Below are positions 49,891 through 63,439 of a DNA stretch of 64,000 nt, piece by piece; position 1 is the stretch's first letter, and each line of letters opens with the position of its first letter. The notes beneath the pieces were generated by a model that worked only from the letters and a program-made list of their open reading frames with translations, was not told where the DNA came from and made no database searches. This DNA is from Limanda limanda (lineage: Eukaryota; Chordata; Actinopteri; Pleuronectiformes; Pleuronectidae), in NCBI RefSeq assembly GCF_963576545.1, contig NC_083649.1, positions 11,843,146 through 11,907,145 of the forward strand. Reading direction: 5' to 3'. The position numbers and the translations under genes were made by a program.

Positions 49891-50674
49891 TACACTACAC
49901 TATAAATGATCAGACAATTATTTAATAAGTGAGTAGCAACAGTTTTACAATCATGATGAAAGGTAACAGAAGCCGCCTGGAGACAAGGAGCTCATCAGTT
50001 TGAAAGTAAAGAAGAGAACAAGGAGAATAAAGCGCGATCCTTTCCTAAAGCAGCTTCTGTCAAGACGTCTCCAAACAAGACACTTACATGAGACGACACA
50101 GTGGCCTACAATCCAAGACCGATGTCAGCTCTCATATTTCTCACAGAGAAAACTGTTTGAATGTGATGAAAAGAGAAAACCCTGGCTCAGCAAAACAACC
50201 CCAATAAAAAAAGAAAAAAGAGGCTGAGAACTTAACATCTTGTGCCAGATAATGAGACTTGTTGGAGTTTTAGTTTGCTGAGTGTTTGCTGATTTGAATA
50301 TGTCTCTCTTTTGATTTAGCAGAATGCAGTCCCTTTACCTCTTCGTTAGCTCCTTATCAAAGATTTATGAGTTGATACCGCAGATCTGCGCAGGGCTTTG
50401 GGGGTGAAATCAACAAACATAAACACTGGAGGAAAAGAGCTTTGAAAACACATCGCTGGTCCGTGGACCAAGTTGCAAAACACTTTATTTATGACTTTGT
50501 GTCTCGCACAAGATCTGAAGTGAACTAATGTCGATGTTATCTCATCCTCAGCAACTTAAAACATGTCCAGCTGTGAATTCAGAAGCTTCATCAAACATAT
50601 CGCATATAACTGAAATAGCTTAAAAATATAATGCTGCTAATCTAGATCACATGACAAAAGCACTGAAGTTGGTG

Positions 50675-51020
50675 CATACCTCCGCCCAGCCCCAGAAGCC
50701 CCTGTGTATTCAGTCAAGCTGCACCGAATTTCACATACACATAAATATCAGTTCCTTCAACTTACCTGATTACAAGATCCATGAATTATTCTCACGGAAA
50801 GTGTTAAGAATGTTAAAAAAAAGGAAAAATCTTGCAATTTTTAAGAAAGTGAAAATAATGAATTCCGGATCCACACCCAAATTTTATGAGTTCTTTCTTA
50901 GCTCATGTTCTTTCCTTCCACCAATTTAATTGTTTTGTAATCCCGCTGACAAACTAATAAACCAACCAACAGAGAAATGGACAGGGGAAAAAACATACAC
51001 CCCTCTACATGGAGGTCAAA
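50675..51020 (-). repeat. Teleost interspersed repeat (CCTCCGCC...GGATCC...AATCCCGCTGACAAAC)
   Basis: It begins CATACCTCCGCCCAG and passes through AATTCCGGATCCACACC and CTTTCCTTCCACCAAT to AATCCCGCTGACAAACTA, ending in AACCAACC. On the reverse strand this matches a common fish repeat with CAGCAGGATTACG and GGATCCGGAT motifs. The family name is not assigned. Confidence 0.55.
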
Positions 51021-51054
51021 AAAGCTAAGGATCAGCTTCGATACATAAAATGTA

Positions 51055-51400
51055 TTTAAAGATGGACGCCAAGAAGACACGATGGCTTCCCGAAAGTGAA
51101 GCCACAACTTCGAGGTCACCACCTGGTGGCTGGCTGCAGTATAGATCGTACACTTCCACCTTCTCCATGTTAGTGGTTGGGACATGGACCAAGCTAAGTC
51201 AAAGTAAATTTTAAATACATTTGTTTCAAATATGGTTTCTGTAATTTTAGGTAGTTCTTATCATACTGATATTTGCTCATTTTTCTAGTAAGTTTGGTTT
51301 TAATTAGTTACTAAACCTCATGATTGACAGCTGAGAGTGACTCACGATTGGTCGAGAATGTGTATGGACATGGACACCACATTCATTACTGGGCCGACTC
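51055..51400. repeat. Teleost repeat (AAGTGAAGCC...CCATGTTAGTGGTTGGGACATGG)
   Basis: CGAAAGTGAAGCCACAACTT, the near-palindromic CCACCTGGTGGC and CCATGTTAGTGGTTGGGACA are hallmarks of a repeat found widely in spiny-rayed fish. It follows the 50.7-kb repeat directly, forming a repeat cluster. Confidence 0.45.
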
Positions 51401-51958
51401 TGCACCGATAGTGGAAGGAATAGGATACGCATTGTCCATCTTTACCAATGCTTCCAATTCATTTATCCTGTTGATATAACACTGCATGTTTTAATGGACT
51501 AACTCACCTTTAAAATGACAAAAAAACAAAAACTAATTTAAAGCACAAAGGGAACATAAATGAATTGGAATCCAAAACCAGGATCCAAAATTAGCTTTCA
51601 CTCTGTTCCAAGGATCATCAGATCTAAAGTCCCATCATTCCTTTTCCCACTTTGTGCTTCCTGTCGCTGTGTAAGAAGAGATTACCATTTGTTAAAATGT
51701 TGAACCGTCTACGTTTGCCTGTGTGCAACAAAAACCCTTCAAATGCCTGCACGCAGCCCGCTCTCTCTCTCTCTTCCCTGTGTTCAGAGGAAAGAACAAG
51801 CGAGCTGTGGTTGGAACAGCTCCATCTCCGCTCAGGCCTGTCTCAGTTCATGAACTTTTTTCAGGCGTGCATTAACAAATCATGGCCCAGCTTATGAGAA
51901 AAAGGTCTGATAGCGACTGGAAGTAGCAGCGAGAGAGCTTCTGCGTCACGCTCCGTCA

Positions 51959-51959
<1 letters not shown>

Positions 51960-51994
<35 letters not shown>

Positions 51995-52007
51995 ACACAC
52001 ACACACA
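51960..52007. repeat. (CA)n microsatellite
   Basis: 24 CA units with one GA interruption. Confidence 0.95.
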
Positions 52008-52623
52008 TCACAAGGTTTATCTCAGTGTGTCATCGGTGATTTGCAGATCGAAGCATCAGGTGACTGGAGTTTGGAAGATACATTTTATGAGACACTCGCC
52101 GGTAATTTGCTTAAAATGTGTTGACTGTTTCAAGTAATCTCTGACTCACACGTAAAATAATGTGGGGAATTTTACACATGAACCTGTAGTTATCCTGCAA
52201 ATATTCATGGTATGATCATAAAAGGTCAATATTAAATAGAAGGGTGTCGTAAAAATTCTAACTTGTCTCTAGTTTCAGGGCAAATTATACTTTTTTTCTT
52301 TCTTTGTGTGAACATGAAAACCTGAAATAACTGTTTTTAACTTTCTTAGTTTAACCCCTGTCAGGATTCAATATATGATAAAACCTCTGTACAAGTTTAG
52401 TGTCTGAAGGCAGCACTAATATTCACATTCAGCCATTTACCCAGTGTTAATAAATGCTGTAGTTCTATATCACACATTCACATTCATGCCAGTGCAAAGA
52501 CTGTTTCTTTTCTGAATATCACTGACCTTGGATCAGTTTGGTTTTGGGTTGCATTAGAGGAAGAGGAGGATCAGTCCTCTAGTCTACAGGTTACTGTGCC
52601 CTCCTCACACACAGACATATGGG

Positions 52624-52626
<3 letters not shown>

Positions 52627-52704
<78 letters not shown>
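52627..52704. repeat. (CA)n microsatellite
   Basis: About 39 CA units. A second CA array with CG interruptions lies at 52841-52894, separated by 136 bp of unique sequence. Confidence 0.97.
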
Positions 52705-52707
<3 letters not shown>

Positions 52708-54888
52708 GCTCTGGGAGAGAAGTGTTGTAATCTGGGAGGCAGGAAACAAAGGGCCTCGTTAATGCAGAGACTCGCAGGGGCCTTTGATGTGGAGCCAAGC
52801 CATTCACTCCTCACGTCTCTCTCTCGCACACGCACTCTGACACACACGCACACACACACACACACACACACGCACACACACACACACACACACAGGCAGG
52901 CAGCCTCTTACCACAGAGCGTCTCAAACACACACTTTTGCGAACACAGAAAATGTTAAAAAAGAGCATAATCTCCCCGAGTCGAGGAAGCGTGCCTGCTA
53001 TTTAAAGCTCGATCTATTAGATGCGAATCAGCCAACACAAAACACGCTCACACACTGATGAACCACAAAGCTGTAGCGTGGCTCAATGGAAACAAACAAG
53101 TTTTTTTTTTTGCACTGCACATTTTCACCTCTGTGTGGTGATGTAAGTTTCCACCACTGCCATTTTATTTCAGGAAGAAAAAAAGTCATTTCAACTTGTA
53201 AAAGCAGAAGTCTTTGAATTTGATGCTATAGAATCAGTATAGTTGTGGTAGTAGCAATCAAGTGTGGTGTACATAGAAGTATGCACCACTTCATAGAGGC
53301 TCATAGAGGCCATGATCACGGTTACAGGTTTTAGGGTATTTTTGTATTAGTGGTGTAGTGTAGTGTAGTAGATGTCATAGGCAACATCCAAACTGACACA
53401 TATTAGTCTTGAAATGCATCACTCGTGTCTACATCTTGAGGTCCACTACACTCTGAAGATTTCACAAACATGGAGATGTTGTCACTAATGACGCACTCAC
53501 CCACATCTGCCTCCTGATTGGCTGTCAGCGGTCACAACTTGACTGGATGTGGCAAATGCAAACTGTTGTTCTCGGTAACAGTTCCATCTTAGTCAAGGAA
53601 AGAAATGATGTTGTTATCACCATTTCTGTTTCTCTTTCGTACTGATTTGTAACTGAGCAAACCACCTGCAAATAGAATCTCCTTCCTGTTTACGCCAGCG
53701 TGTGTATGACCATGCGGTATGTGTCTTCAGGTGTGTTTCTCTTTCAGTAGTTGAAATTTCTATGTGTTTCTATGTGGATTGCGATGAAATTTAGCGCAAA
53801 CTTCATTTTCGTGATTGACTTGGTGAAAGCTGTACCAGAGTTGTACCAGTTCTGGGAGAATCGATGCTTGTACGTGGCGCTGAAGTCATGGTCTTGAAGG
53901 AAATCAGGCTGCAGGGGGGGTGTTGAGGCGGCAAACAATTCAAACCACGACCATGGGAGGTGCCTCCGCAACTGTCACAGCCAACACCACCTCCTCCAGG
54001 TTCTTCAAAGATAATGATGATTAATGGATGGATCCATGGTACTTTTTGAGGTTAGCGATCACCCAACCTTTTCCCTAATGCCACTATTATTTTTGATTTT
54101 GTGATTTTGTAAATATTTGGTTTAAACAAAAGGTATCAAATATATTAGATATCTCCATTTGTATGTATGTATGTCTATGTGTACACCATAATATACACTA
54201 TTTCTACTGCAGGAGATATTTGATGTTGCAGTATAGTGATGTTTGTGTAATTATGATAATTTTTACTATTGTCATCGGTGGTGTAGTTGTTGTTATTATG
54301 TTCGCTAAGAGGCTAAGCCGTCCTCCAGTATATTGTGATGCAGGAGGCTGCAGCTGTCTGGTTAGTGTGGCCGTGCAGTTGTTCTCCTTTGCTGAACCAA
54401 CCTGATATTAGTGGTCTGTGTGTTCACCGCAGTGGAAGAGGCTCGACCGTGTGTCTGATGATCGTCCTGCCCGGGGCCTCATGTCCGAGGAGCACGACAC
54501 ACTGCAGGAAACAGGACACTAATAATCACAAGTTGTCTCTTTTATTCACTGTTTTGAAATCAGAGTTCAGCTCAGTTTTTAATTCCGTCTTTTTATTTAC
54601 GTTGTGTATCTTGCACTGCTTCTGCATAATTTCGCCCTGTTGTTTTGGTCTCTAATGAGTTTTGGGAAAAGGAAGAAGCAAAACACGCAGTCATCTGCTT
54701 TTGATGGGAAGACGACCACAGTGAAATTGACAAAAACTTTGATGGTTTGCAACATCATTCTGACACAGTCGTCCTCTTTGGCCTGAACATAAAGCAAATG
54801 TTTACTTTGCTTCGTTCCTGAAATAGAAACAGCTGCCATATGAGCAGAAAAACACAGAGTTTAACAAAGTATTTTTAGGTTATCATAA

Positions 54889-54915
54889 AAAACTGCAGCT
54901 TTTAGCTGCAGTTTT
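54889..54915. repeat. Perfect inverted repeat, 12-bp arms
   Basis: AAAACTGCAGCT, a three-base TTT loop, then AGCTGCAGTTTT. There is no flanking gene, so it is not a recognised terminator. Confidence 0.85.
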
Positions 54916-54950
54916 CTTTTGTGTCAAATTATTTGTTCTTTCTTTTAACA

Positions 54951-54960
54951 CCTTATAAGG
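54951..54960. promoter_or_regulatory. CArG box (SRF-type), perfect palindrome
   Basis: CCTTATAAGG fits CC(A/T)6GG. It lies 36 bp after the perfect hairpin at 54889-54915. Confidence 0.3.
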
Positions 54961-55695
54961 CGGAGGTAGAGTTACAACAGGGCTAAAATGTTTTTAGAAT
55001 ACATTCATGATCTGTAATATGATATCAAATGTTTTCATATTTTCACATTTTACAAATTTTACTATAATCTCTATATTAAATATAAATGTATTCTTTTTGT
55101 AATTCAGTTCTTGTTTCTCCAATGGTTTTATCTTTCCCCTGTTTTTTCTACTGGTTTGTTATACACCAAAGACTAAATCAGATTCCTTGTATATTGAACA
55201 TGTCAATAAGTACAATTCTGATTCTCCTGAACAGGCTTAGCTCCTCCCCTCCTTATGAACCATATGTATCTTTATAATCTAGGGAAATATCAAAATTTAG
55301 CCACCTCGATACATCGGTCAACTCCGAAGCCAAAGAAGCTGTAAAATGTGTTGTTTTTTTTATTACGAAGCAAAAGAGGAAATTGTGTCGATGCTAATAT
55401 TTTAGCCTAGCAGAGTCCTTTGAGGATCCATTATATTGACTTTGATATTTTACAGTAAATTGGCAGAGACTGTGGGTGGCAAAGTCCAGTCTTGTCTCAC
55501 GAGGATTACTTTCATACGTGTCCCTCATTATTTGGAACTTTGACCACGTTTAATATGAACATCTGACACCGTAACATTATGTATGACAGCAAATGAGAAA
55601 AAGCATAATAGATTCCCTTTGGTGTTTGCCAACAGCCAATTCGAGCCGCGGCATGTTTCATTCATGCAGCGGAGAGAGCACAGACCTACATGTAT

Positions 55696-55814
<119 letters not shown>

Positions 55815-56210
55815 AACCTCGTTGACAGCTATGACATCCAAGACAATTCACCTTCAATGACAAGGAACAAAACTATCACTAAAATTACAATTAAAGCTTC
55901 GACAAATCCGCCATTGTGTTCGCTCCCTTTGGGGTTTTTGCAAAAAGAAAAAGAAAAAGGGGAGCGTCACAAATCCAGAGAGACATCAGAGTGCTCTCAA
56001 ACTAATGGCAGGCCTATTAAATGTGTGCGTCCACAGTGGTCTCTTTCTAGTGGTGAGTGGGCGGCTCGAGAGTCCTGCAGTTGACAGTTAGCAGCCGATT
56101 CTGGGATCAGTTTTTCCGCAGCAAAGGGATTGATGTGGCCCAGAGGAGGATGTGGATTCGTATGATGGATCATTGTTTAGGTTTGAGGAGTGGGTGTGTG
56201 AGCCTATGGG

Positions 56211-56211
56211 T

Positions 56212-56281
<70 letters not shown>
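56211..56281. repeat. (TG)n array, left arm of a TG/CA inverted pair
   Basis: About 35 TG units with one A interruption. The complementary CA array begins 112 bp to the right. Confidence 0.97.
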
Positions 56282-56284
<3 letters not shown>

Positions 56285-56392
56285 CATGCCAGTCCATGCA
56301 GTTGGAGTTAAAGGATTCAGTATCGGCCCCACACTACGTCCCTACATGTGTGCAGACAAACATCTGCATGGAAGTAACAAACATATGTACTG

Positions 56393-56393
<1 letters not shown>

Positions 56394-56458
<65 letters not shown>
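56394..56458. repeat. (CA)n array, right arm of a TG/CA inverted pair
   Basis: About 32 CA units, complementary to the TG array at 56211-56281. Confidence 0.97.
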
Positions 56459-56460
<2 letters not shown>

Positions 56461-59400
56461 CAGTTTTTTTAAGTTTTCAGATAAACTGAATGCTCCCATA
56501 TGGATTGAAAAATATTCCCATGTATCTAAGGCTGATGAAAAAAATCTAAAATGCCCTTTAAATCATTTACTACATTCGACTTCTCAAACTTTGAAAAAAG
56601 GCTGTTTCTTTATTTCACAAATTTGGGTTTGAGAGAGCTTTGGTTTTCTTTTAGTGTGATATGGTTTAATTTAGGGTTATCGTACAAAGATACTCCCTTT
56701 ATCGTTATGTCGATTCCAGTAAATAAAGTTGGTCTGAAGTGTGTGTGTGTGTGTTGCTCCATACTGGGAATAATAAAGATGGCAAGTTGTAGGTCCAGAT
56801 GAAAATAAAGTTGCATTTGAGTGTCAGAGCCATTACAAAAATCTTTAAATGCTCATTTCACCATTTTGCATGTTTTTTTGAGACCAACCCTTTGTCTCAG
56901 TTTCTCCTCTCTTCTTCCCCACCGACTGTCAAGTTGCACAAAGTGCCAGACTTCATGGCTGGACACACACTGTTGAAAATAACAGCAGTGCAGCATCAAC
57001 ACAAAACAAATCTGGCGAAAGTCAAATGGAGATGATCATGAGACAAACTCTAAAATTACAAGGAAATCTGTTTTGAGCCCCGAACTGATTCATTGGCGTC
57101 TATTCTTGCTGCTGCGGTACTGAGTCAGAAGAACAGATGTAACATGGGCAGACAGTTTCAGATGCTGTTCTTATCTTTATAATATGTTCATGTTTGACTG
57201 ATATGTTGAATGCAGTTTTATAATTAGTAAACATTATCATAAAATGCTGTTTGCCTGATAACACGGATCAGGCTAAAACGATGCAAAGGATTCTGCAGGA
57301 CTGGGATGATAAAAGTATCTTTGTCAGGAGGAGGATCGAGTCTGTCTCGTGCCTATATACGGACATAGAAAGCAATCAAAGAGTTGATCTATCGAATCAG
57401 AATGAGTCATTTTCTTCTGTATATTGTGCAACTTGAGAAAACCCGGCTTGAAATAAGGAAAATATGTTGCATACGTCAAAAACAGAACCAGGAACAGGAG
57501 CTGCCACTGTTTCTGTTCTGGTTTATATGAGGCTTCATAATACTAGAATTCTGGAAAAGATTAGGGGGGAAGGATGTATGTTATTGAGAGTGACTTTCAA
57601 AACGAGCATATAATAGTCTGAGGATTAATATATTTCCTAGTTGCACTTTGACTTTGGAACATTCTTACAGTTTAGCTGTTTTACTCCAAATTTGCTTTCT
57701 CGCCTTTCCTGCGATTATCCACTGCGTTTTCTGAAATTGTCTTTGTATGTCTTTAAGTTGAAAAGAAAAGTTTTAAATGTTTTGTTTTACAGTGAAAGGA
57801 ATTTTACTGGAAATAATGAACTGAAAAAGTTGCTACATTACAGAATTTATAGACTTAAAGTTACTTAAATTCCCACAGCATCAAAGCAAAGAGCCCAAAC
57901 AGCCTTAGAAGCTGAGGGCAGATGTAGGGAGGGTCGTGTTGGACAAAGAAAACATCCTGGTCCTTTTTTTCACTCACATTTCGTTGAATAAATGTTTTGT
58001 TACGAGGTTCATTTTAAAAATGACTTTTTAAGTGCATTTATGTCTTTTCATCCCTGAGTGAAGACGGCAGTAATGATAATCACAACTGACCTGCCAAGGA
58101 AGTGAAGAAAATCACATTTAAACTTATATTATACATACTTCATTCTCAAAGGTTTAACCAAATATTAGTTTAATGGAGGTGTAGGCAGCAGAAGGTTACA
58201 CATACTGAAAGTCACCACATAAAAAGAAAAGTGCACCCGAGGGTCATATCACATGTGACGTCAAACATTTCCCAGAATGCCAGCACATATTGTACATGGT
58301 CAGGAAGTTGAAGTCATACATTTTCACTTTGACCTAGTACATCAACATATTGGATTTTTGTCTCTATACAGATGTTGTGTGAATATTGAACATCAAACTT
58401 CATTCAGACACGCCTGGCACGCTGATTATCTGTAATTGGCAACTTTAGTAAAAGTATCAAAAATATTTTCTATTACAGAACTCCAGTCCTGTATTTTAAA
58501 ATTAAATCAGGTTAACTATTATCATTAAAGCATCTTGTGGAGGTAAAGTTAATGTTAACTACTTTATATTTCTGTTTATTTTTTTTTATCTTAAAAGTAC
58601 TTTTTATCTTAAAAGTAATTTTATGTTGATCAAATTCTTTGTCAAATAAATGAAGCAGGGTGGAACTATTGTAAAATACCTCAAAACTGTACAATACAGC
58701 ACTTGAGTAAATGTCCATATGCTATGTACAATGTAAACCCACAAATTATGTATCTTTAACAGTGTTTTATTTTTTAAGTCTTAATTCTGCTCCTTTGGAC
58801 TTAAACTACATTAATAAGTACTTTTATATTGTGCTGTATTATTCAGTGAAGAACATCTATAGTATGTTTGAATGACATGTCCAGAGATACACATAAACAG
58901 ACTCTTTTTTGAGACATGGTCATTGTCTCTGCTGGTCACTCAGTGCTGGCACAGGGAGCTAGACTGACCTCTTGAGGTGTAAAATGGGAATTAAACTAGG
59001 TCCTCAGAAGTGTGAGCTCCAGCACATGGTTACATCAGAAAGAGGAAGAGAGAGGAATACCAAAACAACACGTCTAGTTTTATTCCTTATTTTAAGTTTA
59101 AAGTTGCTTTACTGAAAAAAAAAAGACTTGGCAAAACTCCCCTCTCTTGAAAAAGTAGAAAACAGACAAGGACATCCAAGCATGAAGTGATTGTGTATTT
59201 TCATCCAAAGATACATTTTTGGCGGCTGTAAAAAGATTTATTCCCCCCCTTTATTTTCTGCCCTCATGCAAATGATTGTTAAAAAAGGTCAAACCCTAAC
59301 ATGTGACTCGCACTCTGTAGAAAACCCTCTCATCATCTCATCATTCGAACTTATGCAAAATCAGAAAGCACATTATTCATCGTGGCAGACTTTGAAAAAC

Positions 59401-60149
59401 GATTTTGGTCCCATCTGGGTTTGATCTGCAAATCTTCCCAATACATTTTTTCTTCGCGTATGAAAACAGAAAACTCTCAGGATTTATGAGACATTTTAGT
59501 ACAGCTGGAACACTAGAGTATTACACACTCACACATAATTTTTACTGTGACTTTTGTCAGAGTTATGGCTCCGGGTTGAATGGAAATGCAGATGAGTCGC
59601 GTTCTGAAAACCTGGTTCATACTTTGAACAACTTATAAGTGAGTTAGTTTGATAATTCCAGTCGAGGACCTTTAAAAGCCACTTGAAAAGCGCTGCATAG
59701 TTTCGGATGGCTTCATGAATAGTTTAATATCAGAGATTTAAGAGTTTCACAGAACTCAACACTGCACAATGAACCTGTTTATGGTGCAGTGCAGGACTGG
59801 AAATCTTATTTATAAGTAATAAATTATTTATTTTATTAAATCACAAAGGGTTTTTGTACTTACCCCAATTCGTCAGAGAGACATGTTGAGACCACACACA
59901 ATGATAACTCTGCTTGTTGTACTGTAGTTAGATATGGGCAGCAAATAGAATAACACGTTTTAAAGTTATACGAGAAAATACCTCTAAGATAATTCAAATA
60001 ACTTTATTTTCACAAGCATATTATTATCTTATATATTGAAACTTTATTGGTGCTAAAGCCAAAACAATATCAGTTTGATTTATTTTTTTGAAATATGGAG
60101 GGGACAATAAATACTCATACTTTACTAGAACTGTGTATATACTGTGTGT

Positions 60150-60350
60150 ACTTGTACTGTATTTATGTAGCACTTCTCCACTCAAAGTGCTTTTCAGTAC
60201 ATTTAACATACACTCATTCACCCACAACGTCATACAGTGCTTCCATACCCTTCCTTTTTTCTATCCTACACCAGACAGGAGGTGTTGGGGATCGAACCAC
60301 TGACCCTCTGGTTAGTGCACGACCCTCTCTACCCCCTGAGACCTCTAAAA
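60150..60350 (-). mobile_element. tRNA-derived SINE-like repeat copy
   Basis: The minus strand reads CTCAGGGGGTAGAGAGGGTC, then ACTAACCAGAGGGTCAG and GGTTCGATCCCC. The last string is a perfect pol III box B (GGTTCGANNCC), with a box A-like GTAGAG head upstream. Farther in, the plus-strand text TAGCACTTCTCCACTCAAAG and GTGCTTTTCAGTACA matches a very common fish repeat body. It is not a functional tRNA: there is no cloverleaf. Confidence 0.65.
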
Positions 60351-61494
60351 GTAACTCTAGAATGGTTCATAGGCAAATACACTGCATAAGTCATTCCCTA
60401 TGAGGGTTTATCTTTTCACTGGCCTCCACAGTATTTCCTGATGAGCTTGTCAGAACTGTTAAAGGCCAATTCACACGTCAGGCTGAAGTAAAGCAAAATC
60501 CCCTGATATGGAATCTCGTGAGCCTCAGGGCTGGGCCGGGCTGGATGGATGAGAAGCTGCGGCCTCGTAATCTCTTCACTGTGACTCGCCTCTTGTGTGT
60601 GTGACACCAGGAAAGGGCGGGGAGAGGGGAGGGGGGCGGGGGGGTTAATTACATTAATCCAAAACAAATAAACGTCTGGCAGCCCTTGAAAGGCTGTGGG
60701 AAATGGTTGGATATCGAACTGACTTTTGAGTCCCCAAAACCTCAAGCTTTGATGGTTTCTACTTGACTTGGAGACTGAAAACACAGATTGGTTATCCAAC
60801 TGGAGCCCCCCCCCCCTCTCTGAGCCTGAATCTCTCTCTCTCTGTATTTTTCTTTCCTTTCCTCCTCTGTTTCTTGCTTTCTTTCTTTTTACTTTAATAC
60901 TTCCCTTTTTGCCTTTTTCACTCTCATTTGTCATCACTCGCTCTCGGGTCTTACTCTTGCATCTTCTCTTTGTCAAGTTTGTCTTTCATAGCTTTACTTT
61001 AAATAAACATTTTACTTATAAAAATGTTCCTTCTCATTTGATGGCAATTATCTAAAACTGACGTATCAACAACCAAAAGTTTATGAAATGTATTTTTTTC
61101 TGGGATGGAATTCTCTTATTTCTCAAATCTCCTCTTAGCAGTGGGGCAGCTTGATGAAGCCTTGGTCCTTTAAACTTTGAACTTTTCTATTGACAGGCAC
61201 CTAAATGTGTCTTCATTCATTGGTTTCCAAGATGTTTTCACCTGTTTGCACTTTTTAAAAATAATTTCATGATACCAAATAAAGCTGTAGTTATTCTTCC
61301 ATTTTTCCTTTATTGCCACCAGCAGGTTTGTGGAATCGGTTACTCACACAAAGTTTGGCCCCGACATTCATGTTCCCCTTTGAATGAATTGGAAGCTGAT
61401 CCTTTGATGTTTCCTCTAGAGCCCTCATCTGGACAAAATGTGTCCAATACTTCAGATTGTTATATTGGAGCTAAAACTAATAATATCCCCATCA

Positions 61495-61970
61495 AACACA
61501 TGTGTGCTGTTAGCTAATATTAGCATGCTAACACATTAAACTAAAATGGGGAAAATGTGATCCCTGCTGAGAATCTGCCAGTTATCATTGCTCCTGTGAG
61601 CTTGTTGCTATGCTAGTAATAGCATGTGCTAATCAAAGTATTAGAACAGAAACTTCTCAAAGAGGTTTCACAGGAATAAAGGGTTTTATTGTTTGTTGAG
61701 GATCTGTTTGATCATTCAAACAAATATTCCCTTCAGCCTCATTCCGCTTGGCTAATCAGATAATGTTAGCATGCGGGCATGCTACACAAAATTGTTCAGC
61801 TTTTATGAATGTTTGACATATAGAATATTGTGTATTTTATTTATTTTTATCTCTCTCTTAACACTTACCAACTTATGTCAAGAACAGTTTTATAAAACAT
61901 TATCCCTGTTAAACATCAGCATGTTAGCATCGCCACAGCGAGAACATGGTGGTCCGCTGGTCAATGTACT
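61495..61970. repeat. Teleost repeat rich in TTAGCATGCTAAC
   Basis: GCTAATATTAGCATGCTAAC at the left, ATGTTAGCATGCGGGCATGC in the middle, and TGTTAAACATCAGCATGTTA then GCATCGCC at the right are recurring strings of a common fish interspersed repeat. Ends are approximate. Confidence 0.5.
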
Positions 61971-62809
61971 GCTAAACCTATAATTTGCTGTTTCAGTGAT
62001 TTCCAGTGTCAGGCCTTTGTTTTGGACTCGTAGCTCTGTGCTTTCTCACAGTGACAGTTAACAGTCACCCTGACTCGCCCGATGCTTGTTCACCGCCAAC
62101 GAAACCCTGTAATGAAAAAGGAAGAGGGCCAAACCCCAGCTCATCCTGGAACCTGTAGTTTCACTCTACCATACAGTAAGTGGGTGAGAAGTACAAGTGA
62201 ATGGGACTCTTCTATCTTCTCACAGTATATCTTCAGGACCAGTCTTGGGAACAAACATTATTCTCCCAGGCCCTGTTGTTGCATTATAGTGTACTTGTAC
62301 ATGTCCGGGGTCATGATGATGATTTACAGTGATGGGATACTGGAAGCACTGCACAACCTAATTTGTTCTGGGTTTCCTGATTGGAGAGATTATAGAGCGC
62401 TTGCTGCGACGGCGACAAATGTGTCACCACACGTATTCCGACATCGGCTCCGTCTCTCGGTTGTTATAAACACACAGGGAAAACAATCTGAGGCCTTTTC
62501 CTGATGTGCGGCTTCTGGGGGAGGATTTGACCGATTTGAATGTCGCTGTGATGTACTGTGTAGCTGCTGAGGCAGTTGTGTAAAACCTTTATTTGGGGTT
62601 TTGTAATTGACAAAATGTATTTGCGTGCGGGGAGAGCAGCTGAGGACTGAGGTTGCATCATCAGCCGTAAAGTCGGCGGGATCAAGGCGACGCGGAGCCG
62701 CTCTTCTCTCAGTGAGTGAGCTGAAGGATAATAATGTATTACTTCACACTGACAGAGCCTGACTGAATGGAGATGTGACTTTGACCGTATGAATTACATC
62801 AGTCATAAC

Positions 62810-62827
62810 ATGTAATTAAAATTACAT
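62810..62827. repeat. Inverted TAAT palindrome
   Basis: ATGTAATT-AA-AATTACAT with 8-bp arms, resembling paired homeodomain half-sites. Confidence 0.5.
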
Positions 62828-63439
62828 TTCACTGAGATATATGATATTGAAAACCAAAAATGGAAAAGAATACTGGTTTGCCTATGCGCTGGGAAAACAT
62901 CAGAAGTAACATATTCTTACATAAGGCTGTTTGCATTTTATAAACTCTTTTAATAATTAATTTAATTTGCCGTCTTTTTGTAGTTTCGCTGTGAGAAGGC
63001 TTCTTTGAACAGCATGCGTTTTTCATGATGTGGTTTTTTTTCTTAATTTGCCATGTAGAGAACGGGCTCTGGATGCAGTTAAGATGTTTGTGAGCAAAGA
63101 TAAATACGACGGAGAAGTTTAGACAGGCACCAAACCCCAGACTTCTCAAATGATTTCCTTAGGTTGGTCGAGTCCCAGAGAGATTGTTGGTTCCAATGCA
63201 CACTATAAGTACTGTGATAAGTCTCTGCCCACAGTACACAGCCAAAAATATGAAGTTAAGAAGTTAAGAAGAGTTTTTTAAGTTGAAGAGTTTTGTTTGA
63301 AAAAGTAGATCTGATAAACAGAACTCACTTTCTCTCTGTATGTCTCTATTTCGTGTGCGTCTGTGATTTTTTTTGTAAGGAAATCCAAACAATGAATAAA
63401 GAACATACATATTTTCCATTTTATCTGTAAGATTTAGAA

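Noticed and set aside
60270..60350. Functional tRNA gene on the minus strand
   Set aside because: Box B is present, but there is no acceptor or anticodon stem pairing and it continues into a repeat body; SINE-like.
60416..60976. 186-codon minus-strand open frame (Lys/Arg-rich start)
   Set aside because: No recognisable domain. The N-terminal half is the complement of a pyrimidine-rich tract, and there are no supporting splice or conservation signals. It looks like a chance frame.
62082..62504. 140-codon plus-strand open frame
   Set aside because: No recognisable domain, no splice context, and it lies next to a dispersed repeat; probably a chance frame.
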